Below the pieces are notes generated by a model. The model was not told where the DNA came from, made no database searches, and saw only the letters and a list, made by a program, of their open reading frames with translations. The translations under genes and the position numbers were made by a program. Positions 52,729 through 61,983 of a DNA stretch of 64,000 nucleotides are shown here, in pieces. Source of the DNA: Rhizobiales bacterium 64-17 (GTDB lineage Bacteria; Pseudomonadota; Alphaproteobacteria; Rhizobiales; Xanthobacteraceae); NCBI GenBank assembly GCA_001899285.1, contig MKWA01000005.1, positions 85,788-149,787 on the forward strand. The letters are read 5' to 3'. Within the stretch, counting starts at the first letter, position 1; each line of letters starts with the position of its first letter.

Positions 52729-52824
52729 TCAGAAGCGGATCGTTCGCTTCGCCGGCTGCATCATCACCGCGGCCACAGTGAGACCGACGGCCGCCAGGAT
52801 CGAAATGACGAAGAGCATCAGCAT
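52729..52824 (-). CDS. Unlisted 31-aa single-TM small protein MLMLFVISILAAVGLTVAAVMMQPAKRTIRF
   Basis: Strong SD (AGGAGG, 7 nt before ATG), hydrophobic helix followed by basic tail, downstream terminator at 52605-52630; below the 60-aa threshold of the ORF track. Confidence 0.6.
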   Translation of the reverse strand: MLMLFVISILAAVGLTVAAVMMQPAKRTIRF

Positions 52825-52988
52825 GCTGGAACCTCCTCGTATGAATGGCCTGCGCTGGAAAACGCAGCGAGAGAACGCCGGCCTTGGCTGAACGTTCCTT
52901 CAGTCCGGCGTAGCCGTCATCCCCTTGTTTTGCAATGCGTAATAAAAGTTGAAAATAATCGGGCGAAAACCGGTCAAATCGCGACGAT

Positions 52989-53681
52989 TCAGGCCGGATT
53001 CCGCAGTCTTTGCTGCAGGTCTGCCAATAAAATGCGCAGATCCAGCTCCCGGAACTCCACAAAAATTCTGCGCATCCACCGCTGCAGCTCCAGCCCGACC
53101 GTCATCGGCACGGTGCTGATTCGCGGGCCGGAGAACGTGAACGGTGCAGTGATGTATGGACGCAGCCCCGGCGCGAGCGCCGGAAGGCGCACGGCCGCCG
53201 TGCCGGCGGGATATCGCTGCGGCGGCGCGCCGATCATCTCGTTGATCACCGGAACGACGATCAGGCCCGCGGCCTCGCGCACCAGCCGATCGTAAAATGC
53301 GCGCGACGTCGCATCGTCCGACGCGACGAACAGCACGACCGGGGCGATCCGCCGCTCGCGCGCTTCGAGCGCGAAGCCGGTGTCGCGCATCACTTCGAGA
53401 AACGGCCGCAGCGCCAGCGGCCCGACATCGACGATGCGGTTGACGCCGTCGCCGGCGATCAGCCGGTCGAACAGCGCCATCTGATCCTTGATTCCGGCGA
53501 TCGACGCGCGCTCCGCATGCGCCGGGAAAAACAGCGGCAGATCACCTTCATCGTTGAGATCGAAGGCTTCCGCCGCGCGCGCATTGAACAGGAAGAAGTC
53601 GAGCAGCAGGCGCGCGACCAGGGTGCGCCCAACCTGCGGGCGCGGCGACATCACAAGATAGATCGCGCTGCGAAACGACAT
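52989..53681 (-). CDS. Degenerate ParA/MinD-like paralog lacking Walker A lysines
   Basis: Collinear with 53750-54511 product (DQMALFD, VMRDTGF, VPVINEM vs DQMKIFD, ALRDIGF, VPKLNEM) but SPRPQVGRTLVAR replaces GADKGGVGKTTVAR; start ATG 53681 (ORF track extends to 53717). Confidence 0.7.
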   Translation of the reverse strand: MSFRSAIYLVMSPRPQVGRTLVARLLLDFFLFNARAAEAFDLNDEGDLPLFFPAHAERASIAGIKDQMALFDRLIAGDGVNRIVDVGPLALRPFLEVMRDTGFALEARERRIAPVVLFVASDDATSRAFYDRLVREAAGLIVVPVINEMIGAPPQRYPAGTAAVRLPALAPGLRPYITAPFTFSGPRISTVPMTVGLELQRWMRRIFVEFRELDLRILLADLQQRLRNPA

Positions 53682-53749
53682 TCTCGAAACGACATGGCTC
53701 CAAGGATTTGCTCTCAAGCCGGCTTATCGTCGCGCACCGATGCGGGCGC

Positions 53750-54511
53750 TTATCCGGCGATCTGATGGACCGAGCCTTCCGGGCGCGCGGTGAGGCTTTC
53801 CGGCAGCTTGACCCGATCGAACTCGCTCCAGACATTGCCGAGCCAGTGCCGCACATAGCCACGCAGCACGAACGAATAATTGGCGGCATCGCCGCGCGCG
53901 GTCTTGTTGGCGACGAAAGTGACGAACGGCACCGAGGCCAGTTCGACCTGTTCGCAGGCCATTTCATTGAGCTTCGGCACGGTGATTTCCGACGCGCCAC
54001 GAATGCGCTTGAAGTAGCTGTCGTAGGTGGCCGGATCCCAGTCGAAGAAGGAAGAGGTGTTGATGAAATTCTTCACCAGGAAATAGCGCGCGTCGCCGAC
54101 GAACTGCGCGGTGTCAGCGATTTCGTCGAGCGAGGCGATCGACGGCCCGAGAATGTGGAACACGCAGAAGGTGATCTGCCCCTTCTGCACCGATTCCAGG
54201 AAGCCGATATCGCGCAGCGCCTGCAGCGTCGGCGACAGGAGCCCGGCGCGGATGTCGATCACCGTGACCTTCGCCTCGGCGGTGCCGAGGGTGTCAAAGA
54301 TCTTCATCTGGTCGGGCACCGCGGTGACGTCGACCACCTCGGTCACGTCCGGATGAAACCGCTTCAGCGTGCCGCGCGGCGCTTCGGTGTCGAAGGCGCG
54401 CACGCCGATCTTGTGCGCGGTGAAGTAATCGAGCAGCGTGCGCGCGACCGTGGTCTTGCCGACGCCGCCCTTGTCCGCACCCACCAGAATAACCGCCGGT
54501 TTCACCATCAT
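53750..54511 (-). CDS. ParA/MinD-family P-loop ATPase
   Basis: MMVKPAVILVGADKGGVGKTTVARTLLDYFTAHKIGVRAFDTEAPRGTL deviant Walker A. Confidence 0.85.
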   Translation of the reverse strand: MMVKPAVILVGADKGGVGKTTVARTLLDYFTAHKIGVRAFDTEAPRGTLKRFHPDVTEVVDVTAVPDQMKIFDTLGTAEAKVTVIDIRAGLLSPTLQALRDIGFLESVQKGQITFCVFHILGPSIASLDEIADTAQFVGDARYFLVKNFINTSSFFDWDPATYDSYFKRIRGASEITVPKLNEMACEQVELASVPFVTFVANKTARGDAANYSFVLRGYVRHWLGNVWSEFDRVKLPESLTARPEGSVHQIAG

Positions 54512-54829
54512 ATCCTCGCCGGCTGCGCCGGAACCGAATCGCCATTCAATATACGACGCGCGCGCGATTGGATCGAACACGCGCGCGCGACGATGCACCG
54601 TTTCTATCGCGGCTCCGCACGGCGCATCGCATTGCGCAACTCCGCGCCCGTGATCGTGCTGCGCGATCATGCGGCGACAGACACGGTGGCGGCGGGCGTC
54701 ACGTCCGGAGGCGCGGAGCGCGGGCCGCCGACCGCTTCCGCCCTGTCCCGGCGAGAAACGGCTATCCCCCGGAATTCACAGCACTAATTGCGGTGTATGA
54801 TTAGCCCATAGGCCAAATCTATCTCTCGT

Positions 54830-54930
54830 TGACAGCAAGGCGTCGCGCCCGCCATGTCAGGAACGCTGATATCCGGACGAAGCGAGGAAGAACCCGCCAG
54901 AACATGGGCGTTCCGGGCGGGTTTTTCTTT
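54830..54930 (+). ncRNA. Candidate intergenic sRNA ending in intrinsic terminator
   Basis: Plus-strand TTGACA-like -35 near 54830 and terminator 54891-54930 in a gap flanked by minus-strand genes. Confidence 0.4.
54891..54930 (+). terminator. Rho-independent terminator
   Basis: AACCCGCCaGAACatgggcGTTCcGGGCGGGTTTTTCTTT. Confidence 0.82.
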
Positions 54931-55005
54931 GCGCTGCGTCCAGGGCCGGATGCGGCCGTTAAAAGCACGGCGCGGCAATAGCTTAAGCCGGATTTGGATC
55001 GAGAC

Positions 55006-56538
55006 TCAGGTCCGGTGCGCGGCCTGCTCCAGCCCAGCCTCCTCCGTCAGACTGGCGAGATCGCGGAAAATCGAGGCGACGGCGAGCTGCCGGCCACCCT
55101 TCATGTAGCGCAGCAGGCAGTCCTTGCCGGCGATGCTGCCCTCGACGACGATCTCGTCCCATTCCTCTGCGTGACCGACATAGTTGATCGGCACGTCGTA
55201 GTGCTGGCTCCAGAAGAACGGCACGGCGTCGAACGCGGTCCTCTCCCCGAGCATGTTGAGCGCGGCGACCTGCCCCTGGCGTTGCGCCACCACCCAGTGC
55301 TCGACGCGGATATGCGCGCCGCTGTGCGGGTCCGGCCAGCGCGCGATGTCGCCGGCAGCATAAATGCCCGGCGCGCTGGTCCTGAGGAATTGATCCACCA
55401 CCACACCGCGATCGAGGACGAGACCGGCTCGCTCCGCGAGATCGAGTCTCGGTTTGACGCCGACGCCTTCTACCACCAGATCGGCATCGACGATGGCGCC
55501 GCTCTTCAATGTCGCACGCCTTCCATCGTAGCGCACGACCGTCTCACCGAGATGGAACACGACGCCGTGCTGCTCGTGCAGCGCGCGCACGAAATCGCCC
55601 ATCGCCGCGCCAAGCACGCGCTCCATCGGCCGCGCTTCCGGCGCGACCACATGCACGTCGAGTCCACGCGTGCGCAGCGATGCCGCCACTTCGAGACCGA
55701 TGAAGCTCGCACCGACCACCAAGACGCACCGCGCCGTCGCGGCGGCGTCGATAATGGCGCGGCAATCGGCCTGCGACCGCAAGGTGAAAATCCTGTCATC
55801 CGCGCCACCGGGAATCGGCAACCGCACCGGCGCGGCGCCGGTGGCCAGAAGCAGCGCGTCGAACACCAGTGTTTCACCCTCTGCCAGCGTAACGGCGCGC
55901 GCATCCGGATCGATGGCGGCGACCTGTTGCCCCAGTCTCAAGTCGATCTCCGAGTCGCGGTAGAAATCCTCGGAGCGCAGCGGCAGCCAGTCCTCCGGCG
56001 CGCTGCCGGCGAGATAGTCCTTCGACAGATTGGGCCGGTCCACCGGCAGCGACGCCTCCTGGCCGATCATCGTCAGGCGTCCGTCATAGCCGCGCCGACA
56101 CAGCATCTCCGCCGCCGCGAACCCCGCGGCGCCGGCACCGACAATGACAATCGTGCGCGGACGCGGGGCCGGCGATGAGGCTGCGGATGACGGCGCGGCG
56201 CTCCGTTTGTCGCGCACCACGATCCGGTCGCCGGTCCGCTCCACCTGCCATACATCGAGCGGCGCGAAGGCCGGCGCACAGGTCGCTTCGCCACTGCGCA
56301 GATCGAAACAGGCGTGATGCCACGGACAGCGGATCGTCGTGCCGGTGATCAGACCCTCGGCCAGCGGGCCGTGATAGTGCGTGCAATAAGCATCGACGGC
56401 GAAGACGTCGTCGCCGGTCTTCACCAGCAGCACCGCACGGTCGCCGACATGGCCGACGAGCTTTCCGTCGAGCAGATCAGCGATGGCGACCCCCTGCGTC
56501 AGATCAGGGCCGGCAGGCATATTTTGATCGTCCGACAT
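55006..56538 (-). CDS. Rieske [2Fe-2S] domain / FAD-dependent NAD(P) oxidoreductase fusion (AIF-like)
   Basis: N-terminal CTHYHGPLAEGLITGTTIRCPWHHACFDLRSGEA Rieske; then IVIVGAGAAGFAAAEMLCRRGYDG and VLVVGASFIGLEVAASLRTRGLDV. Confidence 0.92.
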   Translation of the reverse strand: MSDDQNMPAGPDLTQGVAIADLLDGKLVGHVGDRAVLLVKTGDDVFAVDAYCTHYHGPLAEGLITGTTIRCPWHHACFDLRSGEATCAPAFAPLDVWQVERTGDRIVVRDKRSAAPSSAASSPAPRPRTIVIVGAGAAGFAAAEMLCRRGYDGRLTMIGQEASLPVDRPNLSKDYLAGSAPEDWLPLRSEDFYRDSEIDLRLGQQVAAIDPDARAVTLAEGETLVFDALLLATGAAPVRLPIPGGADDRIFTLRSQADCRAIIDAAATARCVLVVGASFIGLEVAASLRTRGLDVHVVAPEARPMERVLGAAMGDFVRALHEQHGVVFHLGETVVRYDGRRATLKSGAIVDADLVVEGVGVKPRLDLAERAGLVLDRGVVVDQFLRTSAPGIYAAGDIARWPDPHSGAHIRVEHWVVAQRQGQVAALNMLGERTAFDAVPFFWSQHYDVPINYVGHAEEWDEIVVEGSIAGKDCLLRYMKGGRQLAVASIFRDLASLTEEAGLEQAAHRT

Positions 56539-56565
56539 TGTGCTCTCCTTCCCTGATGCTGGCTG

Positions 56566-57213
56566 CTACTGCACCGCCATCATGAAGTCCTGACGCAACT
56601 GCGAATCGTCGCGAAAGCAGCCGAGCATCCGGCTGGTGACGAGATCCGTGTCGGGCTTGTGGACGCCGCGCGTCGTCATGCAATGATGCGCCGCCTTGAC
56701 AACGACCGCGACGCCCTTCGGTTGCAGGATTTTGTCGATGGTGTCGGCGATCTGCGCCGTCATCTTCTCTTGCACCTGCAGGCGGCGGGCGAACACATCG
56801 ACCACGCGCGCGAGCTTGCTGATGCCGACCACGCGCCCATCCGGCACATAACCGACCCAGACGCGACCGATCACCGGCGCCATGTGATGCTCGCAATGGC
56901 TTTCGAACGGGATGCCGCGCATCAGCACCATCTCGTCGTAGCCGCCGACCTCCTCGAAGATGCGGGCGAGATAATCCGCCGGGTCCTGCGCATAACCGGC
57001 GAAATATTCCTCGAACGCGCGGGTGACGCGCGCCGGCGTCTCCTGCAAACCCTCGCGCTCGGGATCGTCACCGGTCCAGCGGATCAGGGTGCGCACCGCC
57101 GCCTCGGCCTCGGTCCGGCTGGGTTTTTGAATGGACTTGTGATTTGGCTTCTGCATCTCGGCAGTCGCCTGCTCGCGCGGCTCGAGCACGCGCACATGCA
57201 AATTCATTGGCAT
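56566..57213 (-). CDS. folE: GTP cyclohydrolase I
   Basis: GLQETPARVTRAFEEYFAGY ... PFESHCEHHMAPVIGRVWVGYVPDGRVVGISKLARVVDVFARRLQVQEKMTAQIAD. Confidence 0.96.
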   Translation of the reverse strand: MPMNLHVRVLEPREQATAEMQKPNHKSIQKPSRTEAEAAVRTLIRWTGDDPEREGLQETPARVTRAFEEYFAGYAQDPADYLARIFEEVGGYDEMVLMRGIPFESHCEHHMAPVIGRVWVGYVPDGRVVGISKLARVVDVFARRLQVQEKMTAQIADTIDKILQPKGVAVVVKAAHHCMTTRGVHKPDTDLVTSRMLGCFRDDSQLRQDFMMAVQ

Positions 57214-57348
57214 TGTCTCCTGGCCTGATCCTGCCCATTGGATGGCGCAGATCAGCGGAGGTTCCCGACCAAAGACGAATTAACCGCGCGCGTCGTCCAT
57301 CGCGCGACGAGCGGCCGCATCTGCACCCGGCCGTGGCCGATCCGGGCG

Positions 57349-57984
57349 CTATTTCTTCGGGCGCTTCGGTTTCGCGGGCGTGGTCACGTCACGCCCCCGT
57401 TTTGCGCCGAACGCCTTGGCGAGATTGATCGAATAAGGCGTCTCGTCGGCGACATGATGCAGGAAATTCCCCACCACGGTGATGTCGCGCGTGCTGTTGC
57501 CGACGAACAGCCTGTCATTGATCTCCTGCAGCACCGGCGTCAGCCGTGCCAGAATCTCGTGGCCCTTGTCGGTCAGATTGATCAGCACGGCGCGGGTGTC
57601 GCGCGGGTGCGGCTGCTTATGCAGAATGCGCTTTCGCACCAGCTTGCCCACTTCCGCCGTCACATTGGCGGCGGCGACGTGGACCTCGCGCGCGAGCGAA
57701 CTGATGCCGACCTCGCCTTTTTGTTCCTGCTGCCAGGTCGCAAGCAGGATCGCGAACTCCGCCGCGCTCAAATCCACGGTCGTCGCCAGCGCGCGGCGCA
57801 GCGCCAGCATGCCGGCGGCCGCCGCGAACAGGTCGGCAATGAACTCGCGGAATTTCAGGTCCGAGCCGTCCACCAGCAGTTCGGGCAGGCTGGTGGTCAG
57901 GCCGTCTGACTGCGCCGGGAGCGCGGGCCGCCGGGTCGTGCGGGCCATGGAGTTCTTCTTGGGTTTGTCGATCGTGCGCGCCAT
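57349..57984 (-). CDS. MarR-family transcriptional regulator
   Basis: ATTVDLSAAEFAILLATWQQEQKGEVGISSLAREVHVAAANVTAEVGKLVRKRILHKQPHPRDTRAVLINLTDKGHEIL; alternative start 57948. Confidence 0.9.
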   Translation of the reverse strand: MARTIDKPKKNSMARTTRRPALPAQSDGLTTSLPELLVDGSDLKFREFIADLFAAAAGMLALRRALATTVDLSAAEFAILLATWQQEQKGEVGISSLAREVHVAAANVTAEVGKLVRKRILHKQPHPRDTRAVLINLTDKGHEILARLTPVLQEINDRLFVGNSTRDITVVGNFLHHVADETPYSINLAKAFGAKRGRDVTTPAKPKRPKK

Positions 57985-58085
57985 GAAACGTGGCCGCCGG
58001 GCGCAAAACAGGCGCCAATGCCAGACACCGGGCGGTGCCAGTCCCTTACACGATGGGGCGCGGCCGCGGAATACTCATCCCGCCG

Positions 58086-58637
58086 TCACCAGCCGTGCAG
58101 CCACATATTATCGTCGGGGGCACGGACGCCGTCGCTGACGAGGCGCTGGTAGCGGCCGGAGAAAAACACCAGCGGCATGCGGCCAGGCTGGTGCTGGGTG
58201 TAGCCAGTCACCTCGACCACGAAAATCTCATGGTCGCCGCCATCATAGACCGCATACGGCCGGCACTCGAAATGCAGCATCACCTCGGGCGGCAACGGCA
58301 CACCGTTTTGCCCACGGCGCTCGGGAAGGCCGGCCCATTTCGCGCCGGTTGCCTTGGCGAAGCGGTTGGAAAGCTCGGTCTGCTGTTCCCCCAGCATGGA
58401 GATCGCCAGGGTCTTGGCCGCGCGCCACTGCGGCAGACTGAGCGCGGTGCGCGCGAGGCTGAACAACACCAGCGGCGGATCGAGCGACACGGAGTTGAAC
58501 GAGCTGACGGTCGCACCGAGCTTCACGCCATCGACCTCGGCGGTGATGATGGCGACCCCGGTCGCGAATTGACCGAGGGCGTTGCGGAACGCGCGCGGGT
58601 CCATGCCCGAATCCCTGCCGCCGGTCGTGTCGCTCAT
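58086..58637 (-). CDS. Flavin reductase family protein (HpaC-like)
   Basis: FRNALGQFATGVAIITAEVDGVKLGATVSSFNSVSLDPPLVLFSLAR. Confidence 0.92.
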   Translation of the reverse strand: MSDTTGGRDSGMDPRAFRNALGQFATGVAIITAEVDGVKLGATVSSFNSVSLDPPLVLFSLARTALSLPQWRAAKTLAISMLGEQQTELSNRFAKATGAKWAGLPERRGQNGVPLPPEVMLHFECRPYAVYDGGDHEIFVVEVTGYTQHQPGRMPLVFFSGRYQRLVSDGVRAPDDNMWLHGW

Positions 58638-58807
58638 GTCAGCCCCCTGTTCCTCGCCGGAACGGATTCAAAACCGCCGTTCGCCGAAGCTTGAAGCGTT
58701 CTCGCCTCACCCGGCGATCGCGCGGGACGGTGGCGCCGTCGGCGCCACCGCTTTCGCTGGTGAAGTTCAACTCCATCACCCGGTTTGTATCCCGGTCGCG
58801 CGGGTAA

Positions 58808-60055
58808 TCAGTAACGCTTGATGAGCGGCAGCATCGCCACCGAACCAATCACGCCGGCACCGACCAGCACCAGCAATCCGGCATTGAAATTGCCGGACGT
58901 GCCGATGATCCATCCCATCAGCAGCGGCGAGCAGGCACCGATCAGGTTGCCCGCGCCGTTATAGACGCCGACGCCGGAGGCCGTGACCGACGGCGGGATG
59001 ATCTGCGCGGCCATCGCGAACAGCGGCGGCAATGCTGACCCCCAGAATCCCGCGCTCAACGCCATCACGATGGCGGCGGCGTAAGGGTTCGACATCAGCG
59101 ACACCACATAAATCAGCGCGCCGGCCATGAACAGGCCAACAAAGCAGACGATCGCACGCCGGCCGATGCGGTCGGCGATGTAGCCGCCGGCGAGTTCACC
59201 GCAGAACATCAGCAGGAAGGGCAGCGAGGCGAAGATGCCCAGCGACTGGAGATTGAAGCCCTGAACCTTCTGCAGATAGCTCGGCAGCCACGCATTCAGT
59301 CCCCACAGATAAACGAGGCAGCCGGAGTTGAAGATCAGGATCATCCAGAAACGCCAGTCCTTGAGGAAGATCGCGATATTGCCGGTCAGCGAGGTTTTTG
59401 ATGCTTCGTCGGCCCGCGCTTCCGCCTCGCGATAGGCCGGCCAGTCACGCACGAAGGCAAGCACCGCCGGCACGATGATGACGATGTTCAGGATCGCCAG
59501 CGCATAGAACGACGCGCGCCAGCCGAACGCCGCGACGAGCGCGATGGTCAGCGGAAAGCCGATCGCCGAACCGAGCGGGCTGCCGACCATCCAGACCGAA
59601 TTGGCGCGGGCCTGCTCGTTCTTCGGAAACCAGCGTTTGATGACTTTATTGACGAGACTGAACTGCGGCCCCTCGGCGATGCCGAGCAGCACGCGCCAGA
59701 AGATCATCACACCGAACGACGAGGTGGCGCCGATCAGCGCCATGAACACGCCCCACAGGGTCGCGCCGGCGACGAGGCTGCGGCGCGGCCCCCAGATATC
59801 GCCGATGAAGCTGAGCAGAATGCCCGACACGCCGTAGGCGAGCAGGAACGACGTCATCAGCAGGCCGAGCAGCGGCGGATTGAAACCGACGCCGATGGTC
59901 TCGTTGAAATCGGCGTTGGTGAACAGCACCGCGATCGAGATGCGATCGAAGAAACCGGCGATGACGACGAGCAGCAGCACGCCGGCAACGAGCCAGCGGC
60001 GGCGCGCCTGAGGCGTGGATAACGCAGGGGTTTCCGAGATGGTTTGCGAGGTCAT
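58808..60055 (-). CDS. MFS transporter (anion:cation symporter/ACS-like)
   Basis: 12-TM pattern; FFDRISIAVLFTNADFNE ... GIAEGPQFSLVNKVIKRWFPKNEQARANSVWMVGSPLGSAIGFPL. Confidence 0.9.
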   Translation of the reverse strand: MTSQTISETPALSTPQARRRWLVAGVLLLVVIAGFFDRISIAVLFTNADFNETIGVGFNPPLLGLLMTSFLLAYGVSGILLSFIGDIWGPRRSLVAGATLWGVFMALIGATSSFGVMIFWRVLLGIAEGPQFSLVNKVIKRWFPKNEQARANSVWMVGSPLGSAIGFPLTIALVAAFGWRASFYALAILNIVIIVPAVLAFVRDWPAYREAEARADEASKTSLTGNIAIFLKDWRFWMILIFNSGCLVYLWGLNAWLPSYLQKVQGFNLQSLGIFASLPFLLMFCGELAGGYIADRIGRRAIVCFVGLFMAGALIYVVSLMSNPYAAAIVMALSAGFWGSALPPLFAMAAQIIPPSVTASGVGVYNGAGNLIGACSPLLMGWIIGTSGNFNAGLLVLVGAGVIGSVAMLPLIKRY

Positions 60056-60109
60056 GAGCAACTTCCTTTGGTGTTTCCCGGCCGTTTTATAATTTAATTG
60101 CCAATGTAA

Positions 60110-60123
60110 GATACATATGTATC
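60110..60123. promoter_or_regulatory. Candidate MarR operator: perfect palindrome GATACATATGTATC
   Basis: 14-nt perfect palindrome in AT-rich island between divergent MFS and HpaB-like genes. Confidence 0.6.
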
Positions 60124-60200
60124 ATAGCAAAAATCAAGCGCGCTGATCGGACCCTTCGGGCGGCGCAATCGCCGGAGAGCGAACAAACGGGAGGACGGCC

Positions 60201-61712
60201 ATGAATGTCGTTGAGAACGTGAGCAGAATGACCACGAAAGCGAGCGGCTCCGCGGGTCTTCGCACCGGCGCCGAATATCTGGAATCGCTGTGCGACGGCC
60301 GCCAGGTCTTCGTCGACGGCGAGAAGGTCAAGGATGTCACGACGCATCCGGCGTTTGCCGGCGGCGCGCGGTCACTGGCGAATTTGTTCGATCTCGCCGC
60401 GGCCCCGGAAAATCGCGAACGCATGACGTTCACCTCACCCAAGACGGGCCAGCCGGTGTGGCGCGCCTATCAGATCCCGAAGACGCACGCCGATGTGAAG
60501 GCGAAGCGGCTCGCGGCAGAGGCCTGGGCGGAAGCGACGTTCGGGCTGATGGGCCGCACGCCGGATCATGTCGCGGGATTCTTCGCCGGCTATGCGGCGA
60601 CACCGGGCGTGTTCGCCGCCGGCGGCCAGCAGTTCGCCGACAACGTAGTGAAATTCTACGAGACGCTGCGCGACACCCATCAGTATGTCAGCTACGCGAT
60701 CGTTCCGCCGCAGATCGACCGCAGCAAGCCCGCGCACCAGCAGACCGATCCGACGCTCTATGCCGGCGTGGTCAAGGAAACCGATGGCGGCATCGTCATG
60801 TCGGGCGCGCAACAGCTCGCCACCGCGGGCCTCTATTCGGATTACATCTATCTGAGCTGCATCCATCCGCTGCAGCCCGGCGACGAGAATTACGCCAACG
60901 GCGTCGCCATTCCCGCCAACGCGCCGGGCGTAAAGCTCTATCCGCGCCGCGCCTTCGCCAATGTCGCCACTAATTCGTTCGACTATCCGCTGACGTCGCG
61001 CTTCGACGAAGTGGATTGCTTCGTTGTGCTCGATAACGTGTTCGTGCCGTGGGAAAACGTCTTCATCTATCGCAACACGCAGGTGTGCCGCGACCAGTGG
61101 TGGAAGACACCCGCGCATCTTTACGGCAACTGTCAGGCACAAGCGCGCTATGCGACCAAGCTGCGCTTCATGGCCGGCCTCGCCAAGCGCATGAACGAGA
61201 TGACCGGAAACGATTCCAATCCGGCCTTGCAGGTGCAGATGGGCGAACTCGCCTCGCTGATATCGATCGTCGAAAACATGCTGCTGGCGCAGGAAGTCGC
61301 CGCGAAGATCGACAAGGATGGCGTGCTGTGGCCGTCGGGCACCGCGCTCTATTCGATCATGGCGCTGCAGTCCGAACTGAACTCACGGATGCTCGAGATC
61401 ATCCGCGAACTGACCGGCGCGGCGATGATCACGCTGCCGTCGTCGGCCGCCGATTTCGACAATCCGGAGATGAGCGCCGACATCGAACGCTTCATGCGCT
61501 CCAGCGTCAGCGACGCCAAAACCCGCGTCGCGGTGATGCGCATGGCGTGGGATTTCATCGGCTCGGAAATGGGCGCCCGCCATCAGCAGTACGAGAAGTT
61601 CTACGGCGGCGCTTCCTTCCTCGTGAAAGCCAACATGTTCCGCAGCTTCGACTTCAAGCGCGCGACCGGCATGGTGGATGACGCGCTCGCGCTGCCGCCG
61701 ATCGGCCGGTGA
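60201..61712 (+). CDS. 4-hydroxyphenylacetate 3-hydroxylase N-terminal family (HpaB-like) FAD-dependent monooxygenase
   Basis: RTGAEYLESLCDGRQVFVDGEKVKDVTTHPAFAGGARSLANLFD ... FVPWENVFIYRN ... YEKFYGGASFLVKANMFR. Confidence 0.92.
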   Translation: MNVVENVSRMTTKASGSAGLRTGAEYLESLCDGRQVFVDGEKVKDVTTHPAFAGGARSLANLFDLAAAPENRERMTFTSPKTGQPVWRAYQIPKTHADVKAKRLAAEAWAEATFGLMGRTPDHVAGFFAGYAATPGVFAAGGQQFADNVVKFYETLRDTHQYVSYAIVPPQIDRSKPAHQQTDPTLYAGVVKETDGGIVMSGAQQLATAGLYSDYIYLSCIHPLQPGDENYANGVAIPANAPGVKLYPRRAFANVATNSFDYPLTSRFDEVDCFVVLDNVFVPWENVFIYRNTQVCRDQWWKTPAHLYGNCQAQARYATKLRFMAGLAKRMNEMTGNDSNPALQVQMGELASLISIVENMLLAQEVAAKIDKDGVLWPSGTALYSIMALQSELNSRMLEIIRELTGAAMITLPSSAADFDNPEMSADIERFMRSSVSDAKTRVAVMRMAWDFIGSEMGARHQQYEKFYGGASFLVKANMFRSFDFKRATGMVDDALALPPIGR

Positions 61713-61804
61713 GAGCCGCGTGATACGGCCGCTTCACATCATCGCACGGGCCGGACGATGTCCGGCTCGGGCGAACGGCCAACTGTGGAGACGGGGACAG
61801 GAAG

Positions 61805-61880
61805 TGGTGCCGCAAGAGGGACTCGAACCCCCGACCCCCTCATTACGAATGAGGTGCTCTACCAACTGAGCTATTGCGGC
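61805..61880 (-). tRNA. tRNA-Thr (anticodon CGT)
   Basis: Minus strand GCCGCAATAGCTCAGTTGGTAGAGCACCTCATTCGTAATGAGGGGGTCGGGGGTTCGAGTCCCTCTTGCGGCACCA; loop TTCGTAA. Confidence 0.96.
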
Positions 61881-61983
61881 TCCGGCGGCCCGACGCGGGG
61901 GCTGCCAATGCCGCCTCTGTATCGGCGCGGCGCGAAATTGGCAACCGCGATCCGATCGGAGAACCGCAGGAGGGCCGGGCCGG

